From: JAUUSJ01 sp051880475
Lineage (GTDB): Bacteria; Bacillota; Clostridia; Lachnospirales; Lachnospiraceae
Length of the DNA: 16,572 bases
Assembly: GCA_051880475.1 (NCBI GenBank)
Contig: JBJEOA010000012.1
Location: forward strand, 1 to 16,572
Direction: 5' to 3'
Shown: positions 1 to 6,409 of the stretch, piece after piece
How the letters are laid out: every line of letters begins with the position of its first letter
Numbering within the stretch: the first letter of the stretch is position 1
Translations under genes and position numbers: made by a program
Notes under the pieces: model-generated
Seen by the model: the letters and a program-made list of their open reading frames with translations, nothing else
Database searches by the model: none
What the model was told of the DNA's origin: nothing

Positions 1-71
1 GTTTTTACAGAAACACCGATTAATTTTGCAAAATCTTTTGGTTTATAATTTATTCTATTTGATATGTTCAT
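1..71 (-). CDS. IS607-type serine recombinase, N-terminal fragment (runs off the window)
   Basis: Only the first 23 codons and two bases are in the window, reading MNISNRINYKPKDFAKLIGV and then SVK(T). A short N-terminal helix-turn-helix ending in an IGVSVKT-like turn is typical of the MerR-like DNA-binding head of the small serine recombinase (TnpA) of IS607-family elements, which goes on with a phrase like LQRWDREG. The start codon at 69-71 follows a strong AAGGAGG ribosome site by 7 bases and a good promoter at 91-119, so this is a real gene start. The catalytic serine domain, any tnpB partner and the element's far end lie outside the window. A stand-alone MerR-type regulator is the main alternative. 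Confidence 0.6.
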   Translation of the reverse strand, partial: MNISNRINYKPKDFAKLIGVSVK

Positions 72-90
72 AATACACCTCCTTGAGTAT

Positions 91-119
91 ATTATAGCAT
101 ATTTTATCCTGTTTTTCAA
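91..119 (-). promoter_or_regulatory. Promoter of the IS607-type recombinase gene
   Basis: On the minus strand, -35 TTGAAA (114-119) and -10 TATAAT (91-96) are separated by 17 bases. A TG lies one base before the -10 (extended -10). The ribosome site and ATG follow within 25 bases, giving a short leader. Confidence 0.6.
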
Positions 120-167
120 TTTTTTTAATTGCTTAACATTCCTCCTTTTTTATACTACAATAGAAAA

Positions 168-222
168 GGATGTTGCTATATCCTCTCCCCCTTGAGAAAA
201 GAATGTTTAGCTTGCAACATCC
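168..222 (-). terminator. Likely terminator of the binding-protein gene
   Basis: A perfect 9-bp stem (GGATGTTGC at 168-176 pairing with GCAACATCC at 214-222) lies just beyond the stop codon of the substrate-binding protein. On the minus strand it is followed by TTTTCTATTG. The loop is long (37 bases) and the T tract modest, so its efficiency is uncertain. From about 120 to 250 nothing else is coding. Confidence 0.5.
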
Positions 223-250
223 CTTTATATTTTCCTTCTTATTTCGTACA

Positions 251-1063
251 TTATTTTGTTGGAACTACAACAACCTGAGCATTATTACAGTAAGGAACTG
301 TACATTCCATAGATTCTTTTACTTCGTCTGTAAGTGTCATACCATTCCATACAACGTCGATGTTTTTAGAATCAAGCTCCATAGACTTTGTATCCCAGTC
401 AATCTCTACAAACTGAACTTCTACGCCAAGTTTCTCAGCTACCACACGAGCCATATCAGCGTCAAATCCAATCCACTCATCGCCCTCTTTATAATCCATT
501 GGAGCAAAATCTGTGATACCAACAATAAGAGTACCCTTACCTTTAATATAAGCAACGTCACCGTCTGCTTTCTCTTCGTATGTATTTTCCTGCTGTTCTA
601 CTAAAGATTCCTGCACACCGTATTTTTTAGCTATATTGGCCATAGAGCCATCTTTATATGTCTCGTAGAAAATAGAATTAATAAATTCTGCAAGATCGGA
701 ACCTTTACGACATCCAACACCGTACTCTTCTGTTGTTAGTTCCTCTGTATGCTCCATATCTGGATAACTTGTTCCCTCACCAATCATAGCTCCTGCCATT
801 AAAAGGTCAATAATAGCCGCATTTGATGTACCTGCCTTTACCTCCATAAGAGCATCTGCCTGAGAGGCAACGGAATTATACTGATATCCCTTTTCCTTTG
901 CTACTGCCTCACCTGCGGAACCTGCCTCTACAGCGTAAACAATCTTGCTCTCTTCCTTATTATCTGACGCTGTTGTACTATTTGAATTGCTGGAACCACC
1001 ACAAGCTGCCAAAGACATCGTCATCATTGCCATACTTAAAAATATTGCGATTTTTTTTCTCAT
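251..1063 (-). CDS. Amino-acid-type ABC transporter substrate-binding lipoprotein with permuted domain order
   Basis: Extracytoplasmic solute-binding protein of the polar amino acid family (SBP_bac_3), 270 residues. Residues 1-20 are a lipoprotein signal with lipobox LAAC and lipidated Cys21, followed by a Ser/Asn/Thr-rich tether to about residue 39. The order of the binding domain is unusual. Residues 41-155 resemble the usual C-terminal half (AVEAGSAGEA, DALMEVKAGTSNAAIIDLLM, YGVGCRKGSDL, DGSMANIAKKYGV). Residues 174-268 are the usual N-terminal half (KGKGTLIVGITDFAPMDYK, WIGFDADMARVVAEKLGVEV, DVVWNGMTLTDEVKES, PYCNNAQVVV). A linker at about 156-173 joins them, so the order matches a circular permutation. 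The start has AGGAGG 11 bases upstream and its own promoter at 1120-1148. No permease or ATPase gene adjoins it, so it is a single-gene unit that must work with a transporter encoded elsewhere or act as a sensor or scavenging protein. The ligand is unknown. Confidence 0.9.
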   Translation of the reverse strand: MRKKIAIFLSMAMMTMSLAACGGSSNSNSTTASDNKEESKIVYAVEAGSAGEAVAKEKGYQYNSVASQADALMEVKAGTSNAAIIDLLMAGAMIGEGTSYPDMEHTEELTTEEYGVGCRKGSDLAEFINSIFYETYKDGSMANIAKKYGVQESLVEQQENTYEEKADGDVAYIKGKGTLIVGITDFAPMDYKEGDEWIGFDADMARVVAEKLGVEVQFVEIDWDTKSMELDSKNIDVVWNGMTLTDEVKESMECTVPYCNNAQVVVVPTK

Positions 1064-1119
1064 TTTAATATAATCCTCCTTATTTTGTAGCCCAAATATA
1101 GCATATACATTTTGCTACT

Positions 1120-1148
1120 ATTCTATCACAGCGTTACGGTAAAGTAAA
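1120..1148 (-). promoter_or_regulatory. Promoter of the binding-protein gene
   Basis: Minus strand: -35 TTTACT (1143-1148), 17-base spacer, -10 TAGAAT (1120-1125) with an extended TG element immediately upstream (TGATAGAAT). The leader to the ATG is about 50 bases and shows no evident riboswitch. Confidence 0.5.
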
Positions 1149-1208
1149 GAAGAAAAAAATAAATTTAACGTCATTCAAACGAATATCATATCAACTTCCA
1201 TAGCACAG

Positions 1209-1260
1209 AAAAAAAGGGAAGGTAGCTCTCCTTTTTAAACAATCGCTACTTTCCCTTTTT
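1209..1260 (-). terminator. Intrinsic terminator of the cation exchanger gene
   Basis: Arms at 1211-1226 and 1245-1260 form a 16-bp stem with one imperfect pair, with an 18-base loop. On the minus strand the stem runs into seven Ts (A run at 1209-1215 on the plus strand). It starts 7 bases after the exchanger stop codon. Confidence 0.8.
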
Positions 1261-1266
1261 CTTATT

Positions 1267-2208
1267 TTATAATACTGTCAAAACTACAAAATAGACTGCA
1301 TATACACCAAGCATAAACAAACCACATGGTCTTCTTAACTCTCGATGCTTTCTACTTCCAATCCACAAAATTACAAGTGCCAAAATTGCTATGAGCGAAT
1401 CCACAACAAAGCTCTTTTCAAATGGAATGGTCGAGATTGTCGCTGTCAATCCTGTTACAAATAAAATATTAAAAAGATTACTTCCAATTACATTTCCAAT
1501 TGCGATATCCGCATTTCCCTTACGAGCCGCCATAACAGAAGTTACCAGTTCTGGAAGAGAAGTTCCAAATGCGATAATTGTAAGTCCGATAATTCGCTCA
1601 CTAAGTCCAATTGTTCTGGCAATTGCAGTCGCACTATCTACCGTCAAATCACTTCCAAATACAACACATACCCCGCCTAAAATTACAAAAAATAAACATT
1701 TCCACATTGGCATTGTGCTTGGTTTCTTCTCCTTTTTCTCTTTTTTAATGCTTCCTCTTGATAAAAAGAAGAGATAAATCGAGTATCCGACAAATAAGAG
1801 TAATAAAATCATACCCTCTAAAAACATGAGTTCTCCACCAATCCATCCTAATGCCAAGACAACTACTGTGACAAAAGTGCAAAATGGAATATCATACTTC
1901 AACGCTGTTCTCGGTATTAAAATCGGAACAATTGTAGAGGTAATTCCCAAAATTACTAAGACATTTAATATATTGCTTCCAAGAACATTTCCAAGAGTAA
2001 TTCCTGCGTTTCCTTTTGTCGCTGCCGTGATGCTGACAGAAAGCTCTGGTAAGCTCGTTCCTATAGCCACAATAGTAAGACCTACTACTAGCTGAGGAAT
2101 TCCAAATTTTGTGGCGATATCCGACGCACCGTCCACAAATAGGTCCGCCCCCTTCACTAACATAAATAATCCTACTACCAATAAAACCGCTTGTATGATG
2201 ATTGTCAT
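1267..2208 (-). CDS. CaCA-family Na+(H+)/Ca2+-type cation exchanger (YrbG-like)
   Basis: Inner-membrane cation/Ca2+ exchanger of 313 residues, the usual length for bacterial YrbG-type proteins. The two internally repeated alpha motifs are clear: GTSLPE (50-55) with GNVLGSN (73-79) in the first half, and GTSLPE (215-220) with GNVIGSN (238-244) in the second. E55 and E220 are the expected ion-coordinating acids. About ten hydrophobic segments are split by a lysine-rich cytosolic loop at about 150-168. AGGAGG sits 9 bases before the start. The gene is monocistronic, with a promoter and a yybP-ykoY Mn2+ riboswitch in its leader and a terminator after it. Family members are usually annotated as Ca2+/Na+ antiporters. 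The riboswitch suggests that here the physiological role includes Mn2+ export; this is inference, since the protein sequence alone does not settle the ion. Confidence 0.93.
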   Translation of the reverse strand: MTIIIQAVLLVVGLFMLVKGADLFVDGASDIATKFGIPQLVVGLTIVAIGTSLPELSVSITAATKGNAGITLGNVLGSNILNVLVILGITSTIVPILIPRTALKYDIPFCTFVTVVVLALGWIGGELMFLEGMILLLLFVGYSIYLFFLSRGSIKKEKKEKKPSTMPMWKCLFFVILGGVCVVFGSDLTVDSATAIARTIGLSERIIGLTIIAFGTSLPELVTSVMAARKGNADIAIGNVIGSNLFNILFVTGLTATISTIPFEKSFVVDSLIAILALVILWIGSRKHRELRRPCGLFMLGVYAVYFVVLTVL

Positions 2209-2259
2209 TCTTTTTGTCCTCCTAGTTTTATTTTTTTGCTCTCATATTGCTCAATTGAC

Positions 2260-2297
2260 AACAAAAATAAGACTCTTGCTGCCTTACAACAAAAGTC
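2260..2297 (-). terminator. Riboswitch expression-platform terminator
   Basis: On the minus strand a 12-bp stem (5' arm GACUUUUGUUGU, 3' arm GCAGCAAGAGUC, three G-U pairs) with a 3-base loop at 2271-2297 is followed by UUAUUUUUGUUG. Its 5' arm re-uses the CUUUU (2291-2295) that forms the 3' side of riboswitch helix P1, so ligand-stabilised P1 and this terminator exclude one another. This is the layout of an ON switch. Confidence 0.75.
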
Positions 2298-2390
2298 TCG
2301 CTACTTAGTCACTTCCCGGATTGAATAAACAATCGTATTGACGAAAAGCAAACATATCTAATAAATTGATATGCCAGCTACTCCCTTTTT
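2287..2390 (-). promoter_or_regulatory. yybP-ykoY (Mn2+-sensing) riboswitch aptamer
   Basis: The minus-strand leader contains the two conserved junction strands of this class: GGGAGUAGC (plus 2377-2385) just after the 5' P1 arm AAAAG, and AGCGAGA before the 3' P1 arm CUUUU (plus 2291-2302). Between them lie a P2-like hairpin (CAUAUC/GAUAUG) and a long arm with CGUCAAUAC, a 5-bp helix GAUUG/CAAUC and then CGG. This order parallels the CGUCAAUUC-helix-CGG element of characterised Lactococcus yybP-ykoY RNAs. Established knowledge: the class binds Mn2+ and generally turns on Mn2+-homeostasis genes. The aptamer begins almost at the predicted transcription start, upstream of the exchanger gene. Confidence 0.85.
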
Positions 2391-2393
2391 TTT

Positions 2394-2422
2394 ACTATAT
2401 CAATGAATTTTCTCATTGTCAA
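2394..2422 (-). promoter_or_regulatory. Strong promoter of the riboswitch-exchanger unit
   Basis: Minus strand: -35 TTGACA (2417-2422), 17-base spacer, -10 TATAGT (2394-2399). The predicted start falls in the A run at about 2387, so the transcript begins with the riboswitch P1 arm. Confidence 0.8.
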
Positions 2423-2436
2423 CCCACCAATTATTT

Positions 2437-2485
2437 TTTTCAAAAACAATATTGTTCTTTTTTGAAAACAAATAAGTTTTTCAAA
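2437..2485. repeat. Overlapping inverted repeats, candidate operator
   Basis: Three alternating half-sites lie in the divergent gap between the exchanger and the dehydratase operon. TTTTCAAAAACAAT (2437-2450) faces ATTGTTCTTTTTTGAAAA (2451-2468), and TTTGAAAAC (2461-2469) faces GTTTTTCAAA (2476-2485). They sit roughly 55-100 bases upstream of the predicted plus-strand start, where an activator would bind, and upstream of the leftward promoter too. No RBS or T tract suggests another role. The binding protein is unknown. The AT-rich composition lowers confidence. Confidence 0.4.
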
Positions 2486-2502
2486 GATACATAGTCCTAT
2501 TA

Positions 2503-2531
2503 TTGATTTTCTCATTACTCTCCTTTATAAT
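2503..2531 (+). promoter_or_regulatory. Promoter of the double dehydratase operon
   Basis: -35 TTGATT (2503-2508), 17-base spacer, -10 TATAAT (2526-2531). The leader of about 75 bases to the ATG at 2613 holds no T-box or other recognisable attenuator. A degenerate copy (13 of 15 positions) of the IclR-associated palindrome described at 7331 and 8782 overlaps the -10 at 2523-2537. In such AT-rich DNA this may be chance. Confidence 0.7.
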
Positions 2532-2612
2532 AAGAAAAGATTTGAACATAAACACTAATTATAAATATTTAATGATTCAGTCAATACGTATTCAAATAAA
2601 GGAGGAATTTTT

Positions 2613-3089
2613 ATGGGAAAAATTTTTAGATTTCACACTGATGTAGATACAGATCAAATCATAGCTTCCCAGTATCTTTTATTTCCTACAATCGAGGAAA
2701 TGAAAAAATATACTTTTGAATCTCTAGACCCTGATTTTGCAAAAAAAGTACAGCCTGGAGATTTCGTTGTCGCATGTGAAAACTTTGGATGCGGCTCTTC
2801 TAGAGAACAGGCACCAAGTGTTTTAAAAGCTCTCGGTGTAAAAGCAGTAATCGCCAAATCATTTGCTAGAATTTTTTATCGAAATGCAATTAATATTGGT
2901 CTCCCTGTTATTATATGTAAAGATTTATATGATTATGTAGAGGACCAAGATGAGATGGAACTTCTCTTAGAGGAAGGTATTATCAAGGCAAATGGACAGA
3001 CATTTACTTGCACAAAGCTTCCTGCAAAAATGCAAAGTATCCTCGACCAGGGCGGTCTTATTGCGTCACTTAATAAGGAGGAGGTATAA
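2613..3089 (+). CDS. 3-isopropylmalate dehydratase/homoaconitase-family small subunit, copy 1
   Basis: Swivel-domain small subunit (158 residues, the short archaeal-type LeuD/HacB size) that completes the active site of an aconitase-family hydro-lyase with its large partner. DVDTDQII (10-17), GCGSSREQ with the catalytic serine region (59-66) and AKSFARIFYRN (81-91) are conserved. The loop known to select substrate after DTDQII reads YLLFPT (21-26). This differs from the YLRT I recall for methanogen homoaconitase, and from the second copy. The ribosome site AAAGGAGG is well placed. It is the first gene of a four-gene operon, with only 2 bases to the large subunit. The reaction is the reversible dehydration/hydration of a 2-hydroxy dicarboxylic or tricarboxylic acid. 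The exact substrate cannot be read from sequence, and leuD of leucine synthesis is possible but unproven. Confidence 0.88.
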   Translation: MGKIFRFHTDVDTDQIIASQYLLFPTIEEMKKYTFESLDPDFAKKVQPGDFVVACENFGCGSSREQAPSVLKALGVKAVIAKSFARIFYRNAINIGLPVIICKDLYDYVEDQDEMELLLEEGIIKANGQTFTCTKLPAKMQSILDQGGLIASLNKEEV

Positions 3090-3091
3090 TT

Positions 3092-4342
3092 ATGGGAATG
3101 ACAATGGCAGAAAAAATTATTGCCTGTGCCGCTGGCGTAGAAAGCTGTAAGGCCGGTGATATTCAGACAGTAGAATTAGATAGATTAATGAGTAATGACG
3201 GAACAACTCATCTCACAATTGATATGTATAATACAAAACTAAAAAATCCACATATCGCTGATGTAAATAAGCTTGTCTGGATTGTAGACCACAATATTCC
3301 ATCTGACAGTCCAAAGACAGCTGCCTCACATAAAAAAATGCGTGACTTTGCAAGAGAGCATGGCATTAAATTTTACGAGGGCGAGGGAGTATGTCACCAA
3401 GTTATGATGGAAAATCACGTCCGCCCAGGAGAACTTATTTTTGGTGCTGACAGCCATACTTGTGCTTACGGTGCACTCGGTGCATTTGGTACTGGCGTTG
3501 GCTGTACAGATTATTTATATGCTATGGTAACTGGAACTTCCTGGCTTTTAGTTCCTGAGACACTTCGCTTCAATTTAAAAGGAAAACTTCCAGAAGGTGT
3601 CTATGCGCGTGATTTAATTCTTACGATTATCGGAAAAATTGGTGCAAATGGCGCAAATTATAAGGCGATGGAATTTGGCGGTGAAGGACTAAAAAATCTC
3701 ACAATGAGTGACCGTATTTCTATTTGTAATCTCTGTGTAGAAGCTGGAGCTAAGACAGCACTTATGGAAGTGGACGAGATTGCTATGGATTATTTAAACG
3801 AACATGGACGTAAGCCAAAGGCAATCTTTAAAAGCGATGAGGATGCTAATTTCGCTAAGGTTTATGATATTGATTTAAGTGAGATTACTCCAATCGTTGC
3901 AAAACCTCATTTTGTGGACAATGTTGTTCCAGCCAAAGAAAGTCTTGGAGTGAAAATTAATGAAGCATTTTTAGGCTCCTGTAATAACGGTCGTTTAGAG
4001 GACTTAAGAGTTGGTGCTTCCATTATTAAAGGTAAAAAAGTTAGCCCAGAAGTTCGCTTCTTAGTCGTTCCTGCAAGTCGTGCTATTTATCAGCAGGCAA
4101 TGAAAGAGGGAATTTTAGACATTTTCATGGATGCTGGTGCAATCGTAATGAACCCTAACTGTAGTGTATGTTGGGGAAGCTGTCAGGGAGTTATTGGAGA
4201 GGGAGAAGTGCTAATTAGCACAGGTACTCGTAACTTCAAGGGACGAGCTGGACATCGTGATTCCTTCGTATATTTGGCAAGTGCAGCTACTGTTACTGCT
4301 TCTGCCATCAAGGGAGAGATTGCCACGGCTGATATGGTATAA
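3092..4342 (+). CDS. 3-isopropylmalate dehydratase/homoaconitase-family large subunit, copy 1
   Basis: Large [4Fe-4S] subunit (416 residues, normal length for the LeuC/AksD/DmdA group). The three cluster cysteines are present as C297 (GSCNNGR) and C357/C360 (NPNCSVCWG). Active-site motifs include GVCHQ (99-103) and GADSHTCAYG (118-127). It departs from consensus at several places: GSCNNGR where GSCTNGR is usual, GADSHT for GTDSHT, a Trp after the last cluster Cys, and an extra nearby Cys364. AGGAGGAGG overlaps the end of the upstream gene and sets the start. It pairs with small subunit 1. These deviations fit a specialised substrate (for example a methyl-branched malate such as dimethylmalate or citramalate) better than housekeeping leucine synthesis. 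That is inference, and activity should be intact because all ligands remain. Confidence 0.88.
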   Translation: MGMTMAEKIIACAAGVESCKAGDIQTVELDRLMSNDGTTHLTIDMYNTKLKNPHIADVNKLVWIVDHNIPSDSPKTAASHKKMRDFAREHGIKFYEGEGVCHQVMMENHVRPGELIFGADSHTCAYGALGAFGTGVGCTDYLYAMVTGTSWLLVPETLRFNLKGKLPEGVYARDLILTIIGKIGANGANYKAMEFGGEGLKNLTMSDRISICNLCVEAGAKTALMEVDEIAMDYLNEHGRKPKAIFKSDEDANFAKVYDIDLSEITPIVAKPHFVDNVVPAKESLGVKINEAFLGSCNNGRLEDLRVGASIIKGKKVSPEVRFLVVPASRAIYQQAMKEGILDIFMDAGAIVMNPNCSVCWGSCQGVIGEGEVLISTGTRNFKGRAGHRDSFVYLASAATVTASAIKGEIATADMV

Positions 4343-4422
4343 TGCCAAAATTAAGCGGTCTTATATTTTATATTTCCGTGAAAAACTGTGACTTTAACAT
4401 AAGTAAAAAAGGAGAAATAAAA

Positions 4423-4917
4423 ATGAGTGAAATATATACTGGAAAAGTTTGGGTACTCGGAGACGATATCGATACAGATATTATTATCCCAACAGAGTAT
4501 CTCGCTTTAAAAACAGTTGAGGATATGAAGCCTTTCGCTTTTAGTCCTCTCCGTCCTGAATTAGCAGGATTAATTCAGCCAGGCGATATTATTGTTGCCG
4601 GCAAAAACTTTGGATGCGGTTCTTCCCGTGAGCAAGCTCCAGAAGTTATCCAAGCTCTTGGAATTAAATGTATTATCGCAAAATCTTTCGCCCGTATTTT
4701 CTATCGAAACTCGATTAATAATGGACTTCTCTTAATTGAAAATGCAAATCTTCGCGATGATATAAAAGAGGGAGATACGATCGAGGTAAATATAGGTTCT
4801 TATGTAAAATATAATGAGAAATCCTATCCTATCTCTTCCCTGCCTGATAACCTATTGGAAATCATTAACGCTGGCGGTCTTGTAAAGGCAATGTGCAAGC
4901 GTAACGGCTTAGATTAG
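4423..4917 (+). CDS. 3-isopropylmalate dehydratase/homoaconitase-family small subunit, copy 2
   Basis: Second small subunit, 164 residues. The reading frame is open from an ATG at 4342 overlapping the previous stop. The ATG at 4423 is chosen because AAAGGAG lies 8 bases before it and homology begins at GKVWVLGDDIDTD, so the extra 27 residues of the longer form look untranslated. GCGSSREQ (64-71) and AKSFARIFYRN (86-96) are conserved. The substrate-recognition loop reads YLALKT (26-31), different from YLLFPT in copy 1, which implies a different substrate or stereochemistry. The 80-base gap from large subunit 1 is the only sizeable gap in the operon and contains no obvious terminator, so the two halves are probably co-transcribed. 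Confidence 0.88.
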   Translation: MSEIYTGKVWVLGDDIDTDIIIPTEYLALKTVEDMKPFAFSPLRPELAGLIQPGDIIVAGKNFGCGSSREQAPEVIQALGIKCIIAKSFARIFYRNSINNGLLLIENANLRDDIKEGDTIEVNIGSYVKYNEKSYPISSLPDNLLEIINAGGLVKAMCKRNGLD

Positions 4918-4931
4918 GAGGAATATGTCAT

Positions 4932-6182
4932 ATGGGAGCAACAATTATCGAAAAAATTATGAGACATAATACAGGAATGGAAACTGCAAAGGCAGGTGAC
5001 ATCGTGACAGTCAAAGTTGACCGTGTTATGATTCACGATATTTTCATTCCATTTGTGGCAGATAAATTTGAAGAAATGGGATTTTCAAAACTTTGGGACC
5101 CTGATAAAGTCGTTTTAATCTACGACCATTTAGTGCCAGCAAGCCAGCTAGATGATGCAAGACATTTTCAGGTTGGCGATGCATTTGTAAGAAAATATGG
5201 TATGAAAAATGTCCACCGCTCTGACGGAATCTGCCATCAGCTTATGACAGAGGCGGGCTATGTAAAACCAGGAAATGTCGTATTTGGTACTGACAGTCAC
5301 ACGACAACTTACGGTTGTGTCGGCGCATTTTCCTCTGGAATCGGCTATACAGAAATGGCAAGTATTTTAGGAACTGGTGAACTCTGGGTTAAAATTCCAG
5401 AGACAATTAAGGTAACTATAAACGGAACACTTCCTGCAAATGTAACTTCAAAAGATATCATTCTTCGTCTGATTGGAGATCTCGGAGCAGATGGAGCGAC
5501 TTATAAATCACTCGAATTTACTGGCTCTACTATCGCAAATATGTCTGTCGCAAGTCGTATGACGATGTCTAATATGGCAATTGAGGCAGGAGCAAAATGC
5601 GGTGTATTCTCCCCTGATGAAAAAACAGCAGCATACTGCGAGATTGAACTCGATGACTTCCAAAAGAGCTTAGTTGGAGATGACGATGCCGTGTATTGCA
5701 AAGAACTAGTTTATAATGCAGAAGATTTTGAGCCTGTCTTAGCTTGTCCATCTCAAGTTGATAATATCAAGCCTGTGAGTGAGCTTACAGGGACAAAAAT
5801 CGACCAAGTATTTATCGGTTCTTGTACAAACGGACGTCTTGAAGATTTGCAGCGAGCAGCTTCTATCTTAAAAGGTAAAAAAGTAGCTCCATTTGTGAAA
5901 CTTATTGTAACTCCTGCCAGCCGTAAAATTTATCGAGAGGCTATGGCAGACGGAACACTTGAAATTTTATCTGAGGCTGGCGCTATTATTACTCATCCAG
6001 GATGTGGCCTTTGCTGTGGACGTACTGGCGGTATTCTCTCTGACGGAGAGCGCGTTGTTGCGACAAATAACCGTAATTTCCTCGGACGTATGGGAACTTC
6101 TAAGGTACAGATTTATCTCGCATCCCCTGCTACCGCAGCTGCGACAGCTATTGCAGGTGAGATTGTGGCAGCTAAGTTATAG
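4932..6182 (+). CDS. 3-isopropylmalate dehydratase/homoaconitase-family large subunit, copy 2
   Basis: Second large subunit, also 416 residues but clearly diverged from copy 1. Cluster cysteines are C298 (GSCTNGR, the consensus form) and C358/C361 (HPGCGLCCG, with an additional adjacent Cys362). GICHQ (99-103) and GTDSHTTTYG (119-128) are intact. The N-terminal substrate-side segment (VMIHDIFIP, YDHLVPAS) is closer to ordinary LeuC than the matching part of copy 1 (LMSNDGTTH, VDHNIPSD). An AGGAGG 8 bases upstream fixes the start; a second ATG at 4925 is out of frame. It is the last gene of the operon and is followed by a large terminator. Two complete pairs in one operon suggest two successive or stereochemically distinct hydration steps, or two related substrates. 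Confidence 0.88.
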   Translation: MGATIIEKIMRHNTGMETAKAGDIVTVKVDRVMIHDIFIPFVADKFEEMGFSKLWDPDKVVLIYDHLVPASQLDDARHFQVGDAFVRKYGMKNVHRSDGICHQLMTEAGYVKPGNVVFGTDSHTTTYGCVGAFSSGIGYTEMASILGTGELWVKIPETIKVTINGTLPANVTSKDIILRLIGDLGADGATYKSLEFTGSTIANMSVASRMTMSNMAIEAGAKCGVFSPDEKTAAYCEIELDDFQKSLVGDDDAVYCKELVYNAEDFEPVLACPSQVDNIKPVSELTGTKIDQVFIGSCTNGRLEDLQRAASILKGKKVAPFVKLIVTPASRKIYREAMADGTLEILSEAGAIITHPGCGLCCGRTGGILSDGERVVATNNRNFLGRMGTSKVQIYLASPATAAATAIAGEIVAAKL

Positions 6183-6250
6183 GAATGATTCATACATAGA
6201 TTGTGAAACTGATAGATTAAAAAACTAATAAGTTAAAAAATACGAAAATG

Positions 6251-6348
6251 AAATAGGAGTATTGTTTTTTAACACGCTGCGTTTCCAAATTTTAACCGTC
6301 GGCTTTGGAAACCTTGCTATCGTTTTAAAGACAATACTCCTATTTTTT
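6251..6348 (+). terminator. Large nested terminator after the dehydratase operon
   Basis: A perfect 15-bp outer stem (6251-6265 with 6331-6345, core ATAGGAGTATTGT) encloses a 9-bp inner hairpin GTTTCCAAA/TTTGGAAAC (6281-6289, 6304-6312). It ends in six Ts on the plus strand. On the minus strand the hairpin is followed by TTTCATTTT, so it may also stop the convergent IclR-gene transcript. Confidence 0.75.
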
Positions 6349-6409
6349 CTCGCTGTGTTCTGTCAATCATTGTATTATTTTATAATGATTCAAATTCTGT
6401 ACTCTTTTC

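Noticed and set aside
170..604. 144-codon plus-strand open frame
   Set aside because: It overlaps the well-supported binding-protein gene on the other strand, has no ribosome site, and its Phe/Cys-rich product is typical of an antisense shadow.
2532..2612. T-box leucine leader or attenuator in front of the dehydratase operon
   Set aside because: The leader is only about 75 bases long and shows no specifier or antiterminator stems, no leucine-codon leader peptide and no terminator.
4342..4422. Longer start for small subunit 2, adding 27 residues
   Set aside because: The extra segment matches nothing expected in the family and lacks a ribosome site, whereas the ATG at 4423 has AAAGGAG at proper spacing and family homology starts there.
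2613..6182. Plain leucine-biosynthesis leuCD assignment
   Set aside because: Two diverged pairs, no leuA or leuB, different substrate loops and an IclR-type neighbour make a definite leuC/leuD name unsafe; only the family is called.
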